In this document: piece by piece, positions 1 to 7,506 of the stretch
How positions within the stretch are numbered: position 1 is the stretch's first letter
Layout: each line of letters opens with the position of its first letter
NCBI GenBank assembly: GCA_964633465.1
Contig: CAZWGB010000014.1
Coordinates: forward strand, 1 to 29,993
Direction of reading: 5' to 3'
Length of the DNA stretch: 29,993 nt
Origin: DTSX01 sp964633465
Lineage (GTDB): Bacteria; Pseudomonadota; Gammaproteobacteria; Steroidobacterales; UBA11654
Made by a program: the position numbers and the translations under genes
Notes under the pieces: generated by a model
Told to the model about the DNA's origin: nothing
What the model saw: the letters and a program-made list of their open reading frames with translations, nothing else
The model's database searches: none

Positions 1-410
1 TCATGGGACATGCAAGGCATGGAATCCATAGTATGTGGAGAGATGACAGCTTTCTATTGAGCTTGCAAAGGGGTGAACCAGATATTTACGTTAATCCTAA
101 AGATGCAGAAAAGAAAGGAGTTGAAGATGGAGATTTGATTGAAATTTTCAACAAAACAGGTTCTTTTATTTGCCAGGCCCATCTAACCTCTGGTGTCGGG
201 CAAAACATGCTTTACATGTATCATGGCTGGGATCCCATGATGTTCAAAAACAGGCAGAATTTTGGTGCGGTTGTCCAAACAGGAGGATTGATCAAACCAA
301 CTTCAATAGCTGGGGGTTATGGTCACCTAGGCTGGAAGCCTTTTGCTTATGAGCCCAACCATACTTTCCACGATTACACCTGCGATTTTGAGAAATATCA
401 AGGAGCTTAA
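1..410 (+). CDS. Molybdopterin oxidoreductase, type II DMSO reductase family, alpha subunit (C-terminal fragment)
   Basis: Only the last ~135 residues are present; the reading frame enters from the left edge, so the ATG at position 3 is internal. The visible part is the molybdopterin-dinucleotide-binding C-terminal domain. It has an HSMWRDD segment, 'LQRGEPDIYVNPKDA' followed by a 'GVEDGDLIEIFN' strand pair, a 'MYHGWDP' segment and a terminal 'IAGGYGHLGW'. This matches the catalytic subunits of the ethylbenzene dehydrogenase / dimethylsulfide dehydrogenase / selenate reductase group as I recall them. Such enzymes hydroxylate hydrocarbons or oxidise or reduce small S, Se or Cl compounds, usually in the periplasm, with an Fe-S beta and a heme gamma subunit. 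The next gene is convergent only 3 bp away, so a beta subunit cannot follow; any partners must lie upstream, outside the window. The substrate cannot be told from this domain. Confidence 0.85.
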   Translation, partial: MGHARHGIHSMWRDDSFLLSLQRGEPDIYVNPKDAEKKGVEDGDLIEIFNKTGSFICQAHLTSGVGQNMLYMYHGWDPMMFKNRQNFGAVVQTGGLIKPTSIAGGYGHLGWKPFAYEPNHTFHDYTCDFEKYQGA

Positions 411-413
411 TTG

Positions 414-1682
414 CTAAAAAATATCTTCCCTGGGCACTGGTTTTAGCAATAAAAAAATCAGCGCTGCAAAAATGATCGGAATGATCCCCACATAGGTATA
501 ACCAATGTTCCAACCAAAGCTGGTGGCTGCATAGGTTATCGCCAGTGGCCCCAAGCCAAACCCTAAATTGATTGCCAATGTGCCTGAAAAACTCGCCGCT
601 GTTGCTCTGAGTTCTGCTGGAAAATTCTCAGCAATAAATGTTGCCATAACTGCATAGGCGCCGTAGAAAAATAAAGTCATCAACCCATAGACCACTAAGA
701 CTTGGGTCCAACTCTCAGCCCACCATATTAAAAAGATGAAAGCGATACTACCCAAGAGCGCCCAGAGAATAATTGTGTTTCTACGAATCAGAAAAAACTC
801 GCCAACAATTGCAGCCGCTATATAACCAAATGCACCAATGCCATAGGAATAGCCAACAATTTTGATCGCATCAACTATATCCCAACCTCTTTCTTGGGTG
901 AAATACAGCACCAACATCAAAGTACTTCCATATGCAAATGCATATAAAAACTGGCCTGAAAACAATAACAATGATTTTCTTCTCCACTCTTTGGTGAACA
1001 AGATCATAGTGCTAGGGCTTGGTTGATCGTCAGTCTTTTTATTTTGAGCTGCCAGCCATGCTTTTGACTCTGGTAGATATTTGTGAATGATCCATCCATA
1101 AGGCAAAAACAGAAGAGCCAAAAGAAAAGTGTAACGCCAGTTAATTCCAAGCTGATCAATCATGAAGGCAACCAAGATGGAGGCAAAAAACCAACCTAGA
1201 GGGAAACCAATTTGTAAGATTCCCGTAAACAAACCCCTAAACCTAGGAGGTGAAGATTCAGTTACTGTTGTTAATGTAATAGGAGACTGCGCACCTGCAG
1301 CGGCAAAGCCTAAAGTTCTGGCAATCAGGACTGCTATAGTATTCGGCGCAATTGCCAGATAAGCAACAAAAACTGGGGTTAAAAACGTTGAAAGCAATAA
1401 AGATTTCTTTCTTCCAATACGATCCGTGAGAACGCCTATTTGGGTGCAGATTAATCCTGAGATAAAAAAGGTTAATGCTACGTACCATCCCACGTCGGTC
1501 AGTGTCCAACCAAATTCATTTTGAAACTTTTCACTGACAAGAATGAAAATTGAATGATCAAGATTTGCAAAAGTTACGCCAATCAAACAAATAAAGAATA
1601 CTTTGTAGGACAACACAGGTATCTCTGACATAGAAACAATAGGGGTGGTTTCTTGATCTGGGTTTGGTTGTATTTGATTCAT
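414..1682 (-). CDS. MFS transporter, metabolite:H+ symporter type
   Basis: A 422-residue inner-membrane protein with about 12 hydrophobic segments. The loop between TM2 and TM3 carries the MFS signature 'GVLTDRIGRKKSLL' (residues ~83-96). An acidic residue (D42) lies in TM1 ('FANLDHSIFILV'), as in the aromatic-acid/sugar-phosphate-type MFS groups, which supports proton-coupled import of a small organic anion without proving it. The start at 1682 is backed by a GAGG Shine-Dalgarno seven bases upstream. It is divergent from the nitrilase gene at 1803, with a 120-bp shared intergenic region, and ends 3 bp from the end of the molybdenum enzyme. The context suggests it imports or exports a substrate of the neighbouring catabolic genes; the substrate is unknown. 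Confidence 0.85.
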   Translation of the reverse strand: MNQIQPNPDQETTPIVSMSEIPVLSYKVFFICLIGVTFANLDHSIFILVSEKFQNEFGWTLTDVGWYVALTFFISGLICTQIGVLTDRIGRKKSLLLSTFLTPVFVAYLAIAPNTIAVLIARTLGFAAAGAQSPITLTTVTESSPPRFRGLFTGILQIGFPLGWFFASILVAFMIDQLGINWRYTFLLALLFLPYGWIIHKYLPESKAWLAAQNKKTDDQPSPSTMILFTKEWRRKSLLLFSGQFLYAFAYGSTLMLVLYFTQERGWDIVDAIKIVGYSYGIGAFGYIAAAIVGEFFLIRRNTIILWALLGSIAFIFLIWWAESWTQVLVVYGLMTLFFYGAYAVMATFIAENFPAELRATAASFSGTLAINLGFGLGPLAITYAATSFGWNIGYTYVGIIPIIFAALIFLLLKPVPREDIF

Positions 1683-1755
1683 AATTTCCTCAATTACATT
1701 TGTATATTGACACTCTAGTGATATATGTTTTAGTAATAATAAGTAGACAATATTA

Positions 1756-1780
1756 ACAGCACTAAAAAAATTAGTGTTGT
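1756..1780. promoter_or_regulatory. Inverted repeat in the MFS/nitrilase divergent promoter region
   Basis: Ten-base arms, ACAGCACTAA (1756-1765) and TTAGTGTTGT (1771-1780), are complementary except for one pair that would be G-U in RNA, with a 5-base A loop. The repeat lies 22 bp before the nitrilase ATG at 1803. A smaller palindrome, CACTCTAGTG (1711-1720), sits nearer the MFS gene and shares the CACT...AGTG half-sites. The arrangement suits an operator for a dimeric regulator controlling both divergent genes, or a leader hairpin. No regulator gene is adjacent, so the role is inferred. Confidence 0.4.
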
Positions 1781-1802
1781 AAATTAGACAAGAGGATTAG
1801 AT

Positions 1803-2945
1803 ATGACCCTTCAATACAGTGCAGTTGGGATTCAGAATGAATCACACATGGCAACCGACATCAGTGATTACTGGACAGACTTAGAGCGCCTACAGACCAG
1901 CATAGGTTATGCCGTTTGGAATTGCAGCCTGGATCTTCCGGTACGCTTGGTGGCTATTTCAGAAGGTGGCATCGGCGGCTGGTGTTTGGGAGGGGGCGAC
2001 GAGCATCTGAGAATATGCCGGGATGTGGTTCCCGAAATACCCGGTAAGGAAACAGAATTCCTGGGCGAGATGTGTAAACAGTTTAATATTTACCTGATTG
2101 CTCAGATGGTTGCAAAAGCCCCTGAAATCATGGAAGACCGGATATTCAACATCGCTTTTATCATCGACCCCAATGGTGAAGTAATCCATAAACACATCAA
2201 GACATCCTTTTATCAAAGAGAAACCAATACAGCACCGAGTGATATCTGGAATCTGTATTTGGAAAAATATGGAGACGATCCTGAAACATTGCTTAATATT
2301 CTTTATCCCGTTGCCAAGACAGACATTGGCAATATTGGCACCCTGATTTGTGCTGAGGGAAGTTATCCAGAGGCAGCAAGGGGGCTTGCTTTGAATGGCG
2401 CAGAAATTATCTGGCGAACCCAATATCCTGAGCCTTGGATGGGCAATCAGATGAATGAGGTGCAGAACCGAGCACACGCTGTTTTTAACACCTGTTATGT
2501 TATTGCCCCGAATATCGGTGGCATCTATATGCCAGGAGGGGAAGATTTTAAAATGAGTAACGGCAGAAGTCAGATCATTGATTACAGAGGCGGCATCATG
2601 TCTGAATACCTCGGCGGGGGAGAAGCCTTGGTCAGCGGCATTATCAATGTGGATGGATTGCGTGATTTTAGGGTCCGCGGTCAATGGCAAAACTTGGTCA
2701 AAGATATGCGGGTTGAAGAATACAAATTGATCTACGATGCAATGATGGCCAAGGGTGGTATCTACCCACGGAACCTGTGTATTGAAGAACCTCCACTGAC
2801 TGAAGATGGACAACTTGAACTGGTTAAACATCAAGTGAACAAAATGGTAGCTATGGGTATTTACACTGCACCGCCCGGCTGGGAGCCCTATGAAGTGAGC
2901 GAGGAAGTTCGAGAACGGATTAAAAAGGCAAATGCGATAAGCTGA
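1803..2945 (+). CDS. Nitrilase-superfamily carbon-nitrogen hydrolase (amidase-like), complete catalytic triad
   Basis: A 380-residue cytoplasmic enzyme of the nitrilase/aliphatic amidase superfamily, which hydrolyses amide, nitrile or carbamoyl C-N bonds through a Glu-Lys-Cys triad. All three residues are visible: E54 in 'AISEGG', K133 in 'GEVIHKHIK' and C183 in 'LICAEGSYPE'. The segment after the Cys ('GLALNGAEIIWR', then 'EVQNRAHAVFNTCYVIAPN') resembles aliphatic amidases (AmiE) more than true nitrilases. The C-terminal ~90 residues run past the core fold, as in amidases. The start is supported by AGAGGA upstream of 1803. The next gene begins 6 bp after the stop, so the two are probably cotranscribed and coupled. 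The DNA is more GC-rich than its surroundings (34 G/C in the 60 bases 1921-1980). A paralogue lies at 3748-4809. The substrate is unknown. Confidence 0.88.
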   Translation: MTLQYSAVGIQNESHMATDISDYWTDLERLQTSIGYAVWNCSLDLPVRLVAISEGGIGGWCLGGGDEHLRICRDVVPEIPGKETEFLGEMCKQFNIYLIAQMVAKAPEIMEDRIFNIAFIIDPNGEVIHKHIKTSFYQRETNTAPSDIWNLYLEKYGDDPETLLNILYPVAKTDIGNIGTLICAEGSYPEAARGLALNGAEIIWRTQYPEPWMGNQMNEVQNRAHAVFNTCYVIAPNIGGIYMPGGEDFKMSNGRSQIIDYRGGIMSEYLGGGEALVSGIINVDGLRDFRVRGQWQNLVKDMRVEEYKLIYDAMMAKGGIYPRNLCIEEPPLTEDGQLELVKHQVNKMVAMGIYTAPPGWEPYEVSEEVRERIKKANAIS

Positions 2946-2951
2946 TACTCA

Positions 2952-3401
2952 ATGGACGGAAATCAGATATTTTTTCGATTGTTAAACCCTATAACCAGGG
3001 CGATTGCCAGATCTCCCCTACATGGCCTGGTCAGCGATAATGTTGTTGTATTAATTTTTCCAGGGATAAAATCTGGCAGCATTTATTCCATTCCGGTGAG
3101 CTACCTTGAAACATCGGAGAAAGAATTGGTCTGTGTGACCGACAGACCCTATATCTGGTGGAGAAACCTCATTAACAATAATAATATTCAGATTCTGCTA
3201 AGAGGCGAATTACTCAATGCTGAAGTGGAGGTTGATTCCGAAAACGATGACCTGATTGCAGAAAAATTAACAGCAATGTGTATCCACAGTAAAATTGATG
3301 CTTATTTTGCAAACGTGGGGTTCAAAAATAACATCCCAATTGAGGAGGATATCATTGCAGCAGCATCGAACATGGTCTTGATTAAATTATCAATTAACTA
3401 A
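2952..3401 (+). CDS. Deazaflavin-dependent nitroreductase (DDN)-like split-barrel protein
   Basis: A 149-residue protein resembling the F420H2-dependent quinone reductase/nitroreductase (DDN) family, a split beta-barrel that binds a flavin or deazaflavin. The recognisable core is 'FPGIKSGSIYSIPVSY' (~36-51), the equivalent of the family's 'GRKSG...PV.Y' loop, followed by 'PYIWWRNLINNNNIQILLRGE', matching the family's 'W..NL..NP.v.v...G' strand. It starts 6 bp after the nitrilase stop, so translation is likely coupled. Gammaproteobacteria often lack F420, so it may use FMN, F420 or neither; sequence alone does not settle this. It is convergent with the lipoprotein gene, 12 bp away. Confidence 0.65.
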   Translation: MDGNQIFFRLLNPITRAIARSPLHGLVSDNVVVLIFPGIKSGSIYSIPVSYLETSEKELVCVTDRPYIWWRNLINNNNIQILLRGELLNAEVEVDSENDDLIAEKLTAMCIHSKIDAYFANVGFKNNIPIEEDIIAAASNMVLIKLSIN

Positions 3402-3413
3402 AAATTTGATTTT

Positions 3414-3698
3414 TCAACCCTCATTGTCTATCTGCTGAGTTGCACGTCTTTGCTCTTCCCTTAAAATCCTTTGACTTCTCTCTGCGAGAGCTTCTTCTTC
3501 TGCAATGGTGCGGCACACTCTTCTCGGCAGCCTAGTTCCTGATACCTTTACATTCCGACAAACTACTTTGTTTTTATCTTCTTCAACAATAGCTTTCTTT
3601 TCATTATTTTCTAAATCGATATTTTTCTCAGATTCAGAAATTACAACACACCCCGAAACAAGAAAAAATATGAAAATAATTAGTAATTTTTTTTTCAT
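3414..3698 (-). CDS. Small predicted lipoprotein with paired-cysteine motif
   Basis: A 94-residue protein with a short basic and hydrophobic signal peptide ending in the lipobox V-S-G-C (C17), so it should be lipid-modified and exported. After a charged linker (18-44) comes a compact segment 'CRNVKVSGTRLPRRVC' (C47-C62), then a Glu/Arg-rich helix (63-90) that could be amphipathic. Small gammaproteobacterial exported proteins with a 'C-K/R-x-G-S/T-R-(I/L)-x-x-R-V-C' motif are, as I recall, fairly common and uncharacterised; the two cysteines may form a disulfide. It is the last gene of a probable leftward run (UbiD, nitrilase paralogue, lipoprotein), 49 bp after the nitrilase stop. Function unknown. 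Confidence 0.7.
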   Translation of the reverse strand: MKKKLLIIFIFFLVSGCVVISESEKNIDLENNEKKAIVEEDKNKVVCRNVKVSGTRLPRRVCRTIAEEEALAERSQRILREEQRRATQQIDNEG

Positions 3699-3747
3699 CT
3701 ATATACAGTCTTTTTATTTAATAACTATCTTTATGCAACAACAGGCT

Positions 3748-4809
3748 TTACTTTTTTCTTGCAGTGTAGATTCCAGAATCAATAAGCTTTTTGATTGTCT
3801 CTTTGAACACTGCTCCTGCATCTTCATGTTTCATTGGAGGTAAATTCTTTGGCCAAATTTCTTGATCATACAGTTTCTTGAAAATCTCAGTTTTTAAGTA
3901 AGGTATCCAATTTTGAAACCTTGCATTTTCCCTGTAATGCCGCAATGCATCAATATTGATTTCTGAAGCCACATAAGTGTCTCCAACAATATCATTTTTT
4001 GCCAGTACAGCGCCCTTATAATCAACTATTGACGATCCTCCACCAAGTGCACCATCAATTATTGTGGGCTCATCGCCTTCAGCTCCTGGCATTATAAGCG
4101 ATCCTGTATTTGGTGCAATCATGTAACATGTGTTGTCAATGGCTCTGGATCTGTTTTGAACTTCGAAAATCTCTCTGGAGACCCAAGGCTCTGGCAAAGA
4201 AGCTCGATAGAGTATTTCGGCACCATTCAGAGCAAATGCCCTGAATGACTCTGGAAAACAACCTTCAACACCAACCGTGCCAGCTATATTGCCTATTTTT
4301 GTTTTTGCAACAGGAAAAAAGGACTCTAGGGAATCGCCATGTTGTTCAATCCATTGATCGTAAACGTCGTGCGGGGTTGTGGAATGCTCAACAAAAACCA
4401 CAATATTCTTATGGTGCTTATAAATTACTTCACCCTTGTCATCAATGATGAAAACAGTGTTGAAAAATCGATCGGGATAGTCGGCTAATTTTTCTTTCAG
4501 CTGACCAATAATAAATGTATTCTTTTTCTTTGCGTAGTCGCCTAAAAATTCTGTTTCCCAGCCGGGGATTTCTGCGGCCATTGTTGCTGCGTAGTCCGCC
4601 TGATCCATATCCATAATTTCATCGACAAACCCTTGAATGGCGCCCTCGCCCAATGCAATCAATCTAACCGGGAGTTCAAGTGAGCACATGTGTGTGACCA
4701 TATCAATCATATTGCCGATATGAATCAGATTTTTCTCAACTTCAGACCTTGTTGCCACATGCTTGATTTTTGTTTGCAAACCAACAGCTAGATACGGGTC
4801 AATCATCAT
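3748..4809 (-). CDS. Nitrilase-superfamily paralogue lacking the canonical nucleophile cysteine
   Basis: A 353-residue paralogue of the 1803-2945 amidase-like protein, sharing 'CSLELPVRLIALGEGA', 'GEVIYKHHK', 'FALNGAEI', 'EPW' and 'EVQNRSRAIDNTCYMIAPN'. The triad Glu (E55) and Lys (K134) are kept, but where the paralogue has 'LICAEGSYPE' this protein has 'TVGVEGCFPE': Gly180 replaces the nucleophile (codon GGT read from the DNA), and a Cys appears four residues later (C184). It is therefore either a pseudoenzyme (scaffold, regulator or ligand binder) or has a relocated nucleophile. Two tandem ATGs occur; the second (4806) has better spacing, six bases, from the AGGAG at 4813-4817. The gene lies 14 bp after the UbiD stop, so cotranscription is likely. 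Confidence 0.85.
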   Translation of the reverse strand: MMIDPYLAVGLQTKIKHVATRSEVEKNLIHIGNMIDMVTHMCSLELPVRLIALGEGAIQGFVDEIMDMDQADYAATMAAEIPGWETEFLGDYAKKKNTFIIGQLKEKLADYPDRFFNTVFIIDDKGEVIYKHHKNIVVFVEHSTTPHDVYDQWIEQHGDSLESFFPVAKTKIGNIAGTVGVEGCFPESFRAFALNGAEILYRASLPEPWVSREIFEVQNRSRAIDNTCYMIAPNTGSLIMPGAEGDEPTIIDGALGGGSSIVDYKGAVLAKNDIVGDTYVASEINIDALRHYRENARFQNWIPYLKTEIFKKLYDQEIWPKNLPPMKHEDAGAVFKETIKKLIDSGIYTARKK

Positions 4810-4823
4810 TCACTCCTATTCTT

Positions 4824-6218
4824 CTAATCAAGATAATCTTTTAAGTCGATATCATCAATCCCTGGAACTATGGGCTTAGCTAAATCATCAACATAATCCA
4901 TATCTTTGGTGGCATCAATACCAACTCGAACAGAAGTCTTGTCTGGCAATGCTGATCGGTCAATTTCCCAAGTAACAAAATCAGGAAATAAGTGAATTTT
5001 TTCAGCCCGACCTATTCTGGTCCAAGTAGCCCATTCAACATCATCCATATTATTAGTATCCACATCTTCGTCAACGACAATGACCCGTTTCGCTATCCAG
5101 GAAAGATCAAAGAAACCCATACTGGTATTAAATGCTTCATTGATGACTTGCTCAGGTTGATCATCGGATTCCTTTGCAATGGATATAACCACGTGCATGA
5201 GTGGTCCAATCCTTGTATCCAAATGTATCGTAATTTCTTTGACGCAAGCTATGTTTTCCTTGATTTTAGCCTCAACTGTTTTTTGCAATCCATAAGTAGT
5301 TAAATAACCCAAGTTGTTGTGTTCTCGAGCCCTACCAGCCATGAGCGTATAAAACATTGCATCTCTTCTTTGGGTGATAGCAGTCACTTCTGACAAGGGT
5401 GCTGTCTCAGTGCCATATTGAGCACCAAATTCTCCTAGGGTATTTGAAACCATTGCATTCAAATCAACTACTGTCTCTAGGACCATTTCAGCATCTGCAG
5501 GCACAAGCAGATCGCTGTGTTCGCAACGAATCATTTGCATACTCTCACCAGCAATACTTCCCGCTACTTCGAGCTCTGAAACATCATCAGGTGATTTGGA
5601 TGCTGCTGCCATCAGTAACCATGGCGGTGCACCGAGAACCATTGCAATTGACATTTTCTTATCATTCTCCCTGTGCCAATCGTAACTTTTCCTTAAATCA
5701 CTCAACCCACTTGCATTGATAAGGACATGTTTTTGATCAACAATGAGAACCCGGTAAAAACCTACATTTAAATGCCCTTCAGGTTTTCTAAAAATACCCA
5801 CAGCAGCGGTAATAAAAGGACCAGTATCCAATTCAAAAAAAGTTGGAACGGGCAATTTATTAAGGTCAATCTGGGTACCTGTTAAGACAACATCCTTAAC
5901 AGGGCCTGTATCTACTTCTATAGTTGGTGTTGGATTTTGTATTGCTGCAACAACTTTTTGACCAGCATCATCAAGGGTAAAATCCTGGCTACTGTCCTCA
6001 TTGAAAATCAAACCGATGCGACTCATTGAGGTAAATAAGCCGCCAACAGCTGGCATTTCTGCATTTTTGATGTTCTCAAAAATGAATGCTTTGTCTTCGG
6101 CTTCTAATTTTTTCATGATGGCAGACATTTCAAATTTAGGGTCCACCTCACGCTTAATTCTCACAAGATCTCCTGAGCCCTCAAGAAGATCAATAATCTG
6201 TCTAAAATCTCTTCTCAT
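4824..6218 (-). CDS. UbiD-family prenyl-FMN-dependent decarboxylase
   Basis: A 464-residue protein of the UbiD/Fdc family, which reversibly decarboxylates aromatic, heteroaromatic or alpha,beta-unsaturated acids with prenylated FMN. The start 'RRDFRQIIDLLEGSGDLVRI' is the typical N-terminus. Further signatures are 'NVGFYRVLI' (N151 and R156 in the cofactor/metal region), the 'LLVPADAEMVLE' strand (E244, E248) and 'LGEFGAQYG' (E263) of the active-site Glu/Arg network, then the C-terminal 'RVIVVDEDVD' segment. It is slightly shorter than E. coli UbiD (~497). UbiX, which makes the cofactor, is not in the window. The gene heads a leftward run with the nitrilase paralogue. Pairing with an amidohydrolase and a Mo enzyme points to catabolism rather than ubiquinone synthesis, but true UbiD cannot be excluded. 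Confidence 0.85.
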   Translation of the reverse strand: MRRDFRQIIDLLEGSGDLVRIKREVDPKFEMSAIMKKLEAEDKAFIFENIKNAEMPAVGGLFTSMSRIGLIFNEDSSQDFTLDDAGQKVVAAIQNPTPTIEVDTGPVKDVVLTGTQIDLNKLPVPTFFELDTGPFITAAVGIFRKPEGHLNVGFYRVLIVDQKHVLINASGLSDLRKSYDWHRENDKKMSIAMVLGAPPWLLMAAASKSPDDVSELEVAGSIAGESMQMIRCEHSDLLVPADAEMVLETVVDLNAMVSNTLGEFGAQYGTETAPLSEVTAITQRRDAMFYTLMAGRAREHNNLGYLTTYGLQKTVEAKIKENIACVKEITIHLDTRIGPLMHVVISIAKESDDQPEQVINEAFNTSMGFFDLSWIAKRVIVVDEDVDTNNMDDVEWATWTRIGRAEKIHLFPDFVTWEIDRSALPDKTSVRVGIDATKDMDYVDDLAKPIVPGIDDIDLKDYLD

Positions 6219-6393
6219 ATTTATCTAAAGTATCTATAAAACTCTTCAATTTCAGAGCATTTAGCTTACATGAGGCTTTATGAATAATCTAATAGGATCG
6301 CCAGCCGATAAATCAATGAATCTCATTGTTTGCAAATAACCAATCTCCTGATAACCTTTATCTGATAGTTAACTTGAAAGACTTGGAGACATT

Positions 6394-7500
6394 ATGAAAA
6401 CAAAGGCCGCGCTTGCTGTTGAAGCAGCACAACCATTAGTAATAGAGGAGCTTGACTTGGATGGCCCTAAAGAGGGGGAAGTCTTGGTTGAAGTTAAGGC
6501 GACAGGTGTTTGCCATACAGATGCATTCACTTTATCTGGAGATGATCCAGAAGGTATTTTTCCAGCAGTCTTAGGCCATGAAGGTGCTGGCGTAGTTGTA
6601 GAAACTGGTCCAGGTGTAAAATCTGTAGCAGCTGGAGATCACGTAATCCTGCTTTACACTCCGGAGTGCAGAGAATGTGAATTTTGTTTAAATCCAAAAA
6701 CCAATTTATGTCAATCCATCAGAGAAACACAAGGACAAGGACTCATGCCTGATGGAACATCACGATTCTCACTCAATGGCGAGTCAGTCTATCACTATAT
6801 GGGTTGCTCTGCTTTTTCCAACTACACAGTCTTACCAGAAATTGCTGTGGCAAAAATCAGGAAAGATGCTCCCTTTGATAAAGTCTGTTACATCGGTTGT
6901 GGAGTGACCACAGGCATAGGCGCGGTAGTATTTGATGCTCAAGTAGAGGCCGGTTCAAATGTGGTAATTTTTGGTCTTGGAGGAATAGGCTTGAATGTGA
7001 TTCAGGGCGCAAAAATGATAGGCGCTAACAAAATTATAGGTATAGATATTAATGAGAAAAAAGTGGGTTTGGCAAAGCAATTTGGCATGACTGATTTTCT
7101 CAATCCCAAAACTGAACCCAACATTGTTGAAGCAATCATTGATTTAACAAATGGTGGTGCAGATTATTCATTCGAATGCATCGGCAATGTGGATACTATG
7201 CGACAAGCATTAGAATGCTGCCATAAAGGTTGGGGGCAATCGATGATTATTGGTGTAGCAGGCGCAGGACAAGAAATATCTACTAGGCCTTTTCAATTGG
7301 TCACAGGAAGAGTCTGGCGGGGCACTGCTTTTGGTGGAGCTAGAGGTCGGACAGACGTCCCAAAAATCGTTGATTGGTATATGGAAGGTAAAATAAATAT
7401 CGATGATCTAATAACTCACACTATGGATTTAAACCAGATCAACGAAGCCTTTCATCTCATGCATGAGGGTGAATCAATTAGATCTGTTGTAGTCTATTAG
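6394..7500 (+). CDS. frmA: S-(hydroxymethyl)glutathione dehydrogenase / class III alcohol dehydrogenase
   Basis: A 368-residue zinc-dependent medium-chain dehydrogenase. Class III enzymes oxidise S-hydroxymethylglutathione (formaldehyde plus glutathione) with NAD+ and also reduce S-nitrosoglutathione. Catalytic zinc ligands are at C40, H62 and C169; structural zinc ligands are at C92, C95, C98 and C106. The Rossmann loop is GLGGIG (194-199), and the class III tail 'TRPFQLVTGRVWRGTAFGG' is present. The ATG follows GGAG at 6385-6388. It is divergent from the UbiD gene across a 175-bp region. No S-formylglutathione hydrolase (frmB) or glutathione-formaldehyde activating gene is adjacent. The likely role is formaldehyde detoxification, perhaps linked to demethylation reactions such as those of Rieske oxygenases. 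Confidence 0.92.
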   Translation: MKTKAALAVEAAQPLVIEELDLDGPKEGEVLVEVKATGVCHTDAFTLSGDDPEGIFPAVLGHEGAGVVVETGPGVKSVAAGDHVILLYTPECRECEFCLNPKTNLCQSIRETQGQGLMPDGTSRFSLNGESVYHYMGCSAFSNYTVLPEIAVAKIRKDAPFDKVCYIGCGVTTGIGAVVFDAQVEAGSNVVIFGLGGIGLNVIQGAKMIGANKIIGIDINEKKVGLAKQFGMTDFLNPKTEPNIVEAIIDLTNGGADYSFECIGNVDTMRQALECCHKGWGQSMIIGVAGAGQEISTRPFQLVTGRVWRGTAFGGARGRTDVPKIVDWYMEGKINIDDLITHTMDLNQINEAFHLMHEGESIRSVVVY

Positions 7501-7506
7501 AATAAT

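Noticed and set aside
1959..2834. A 291-codon open frame antisense to the nitrilase gene
   Set aside because: It is the shadow of a strongly conserved enzyme gene; its translation has no recognisable domain, and the start lacks a convincing ribosome-binding site.
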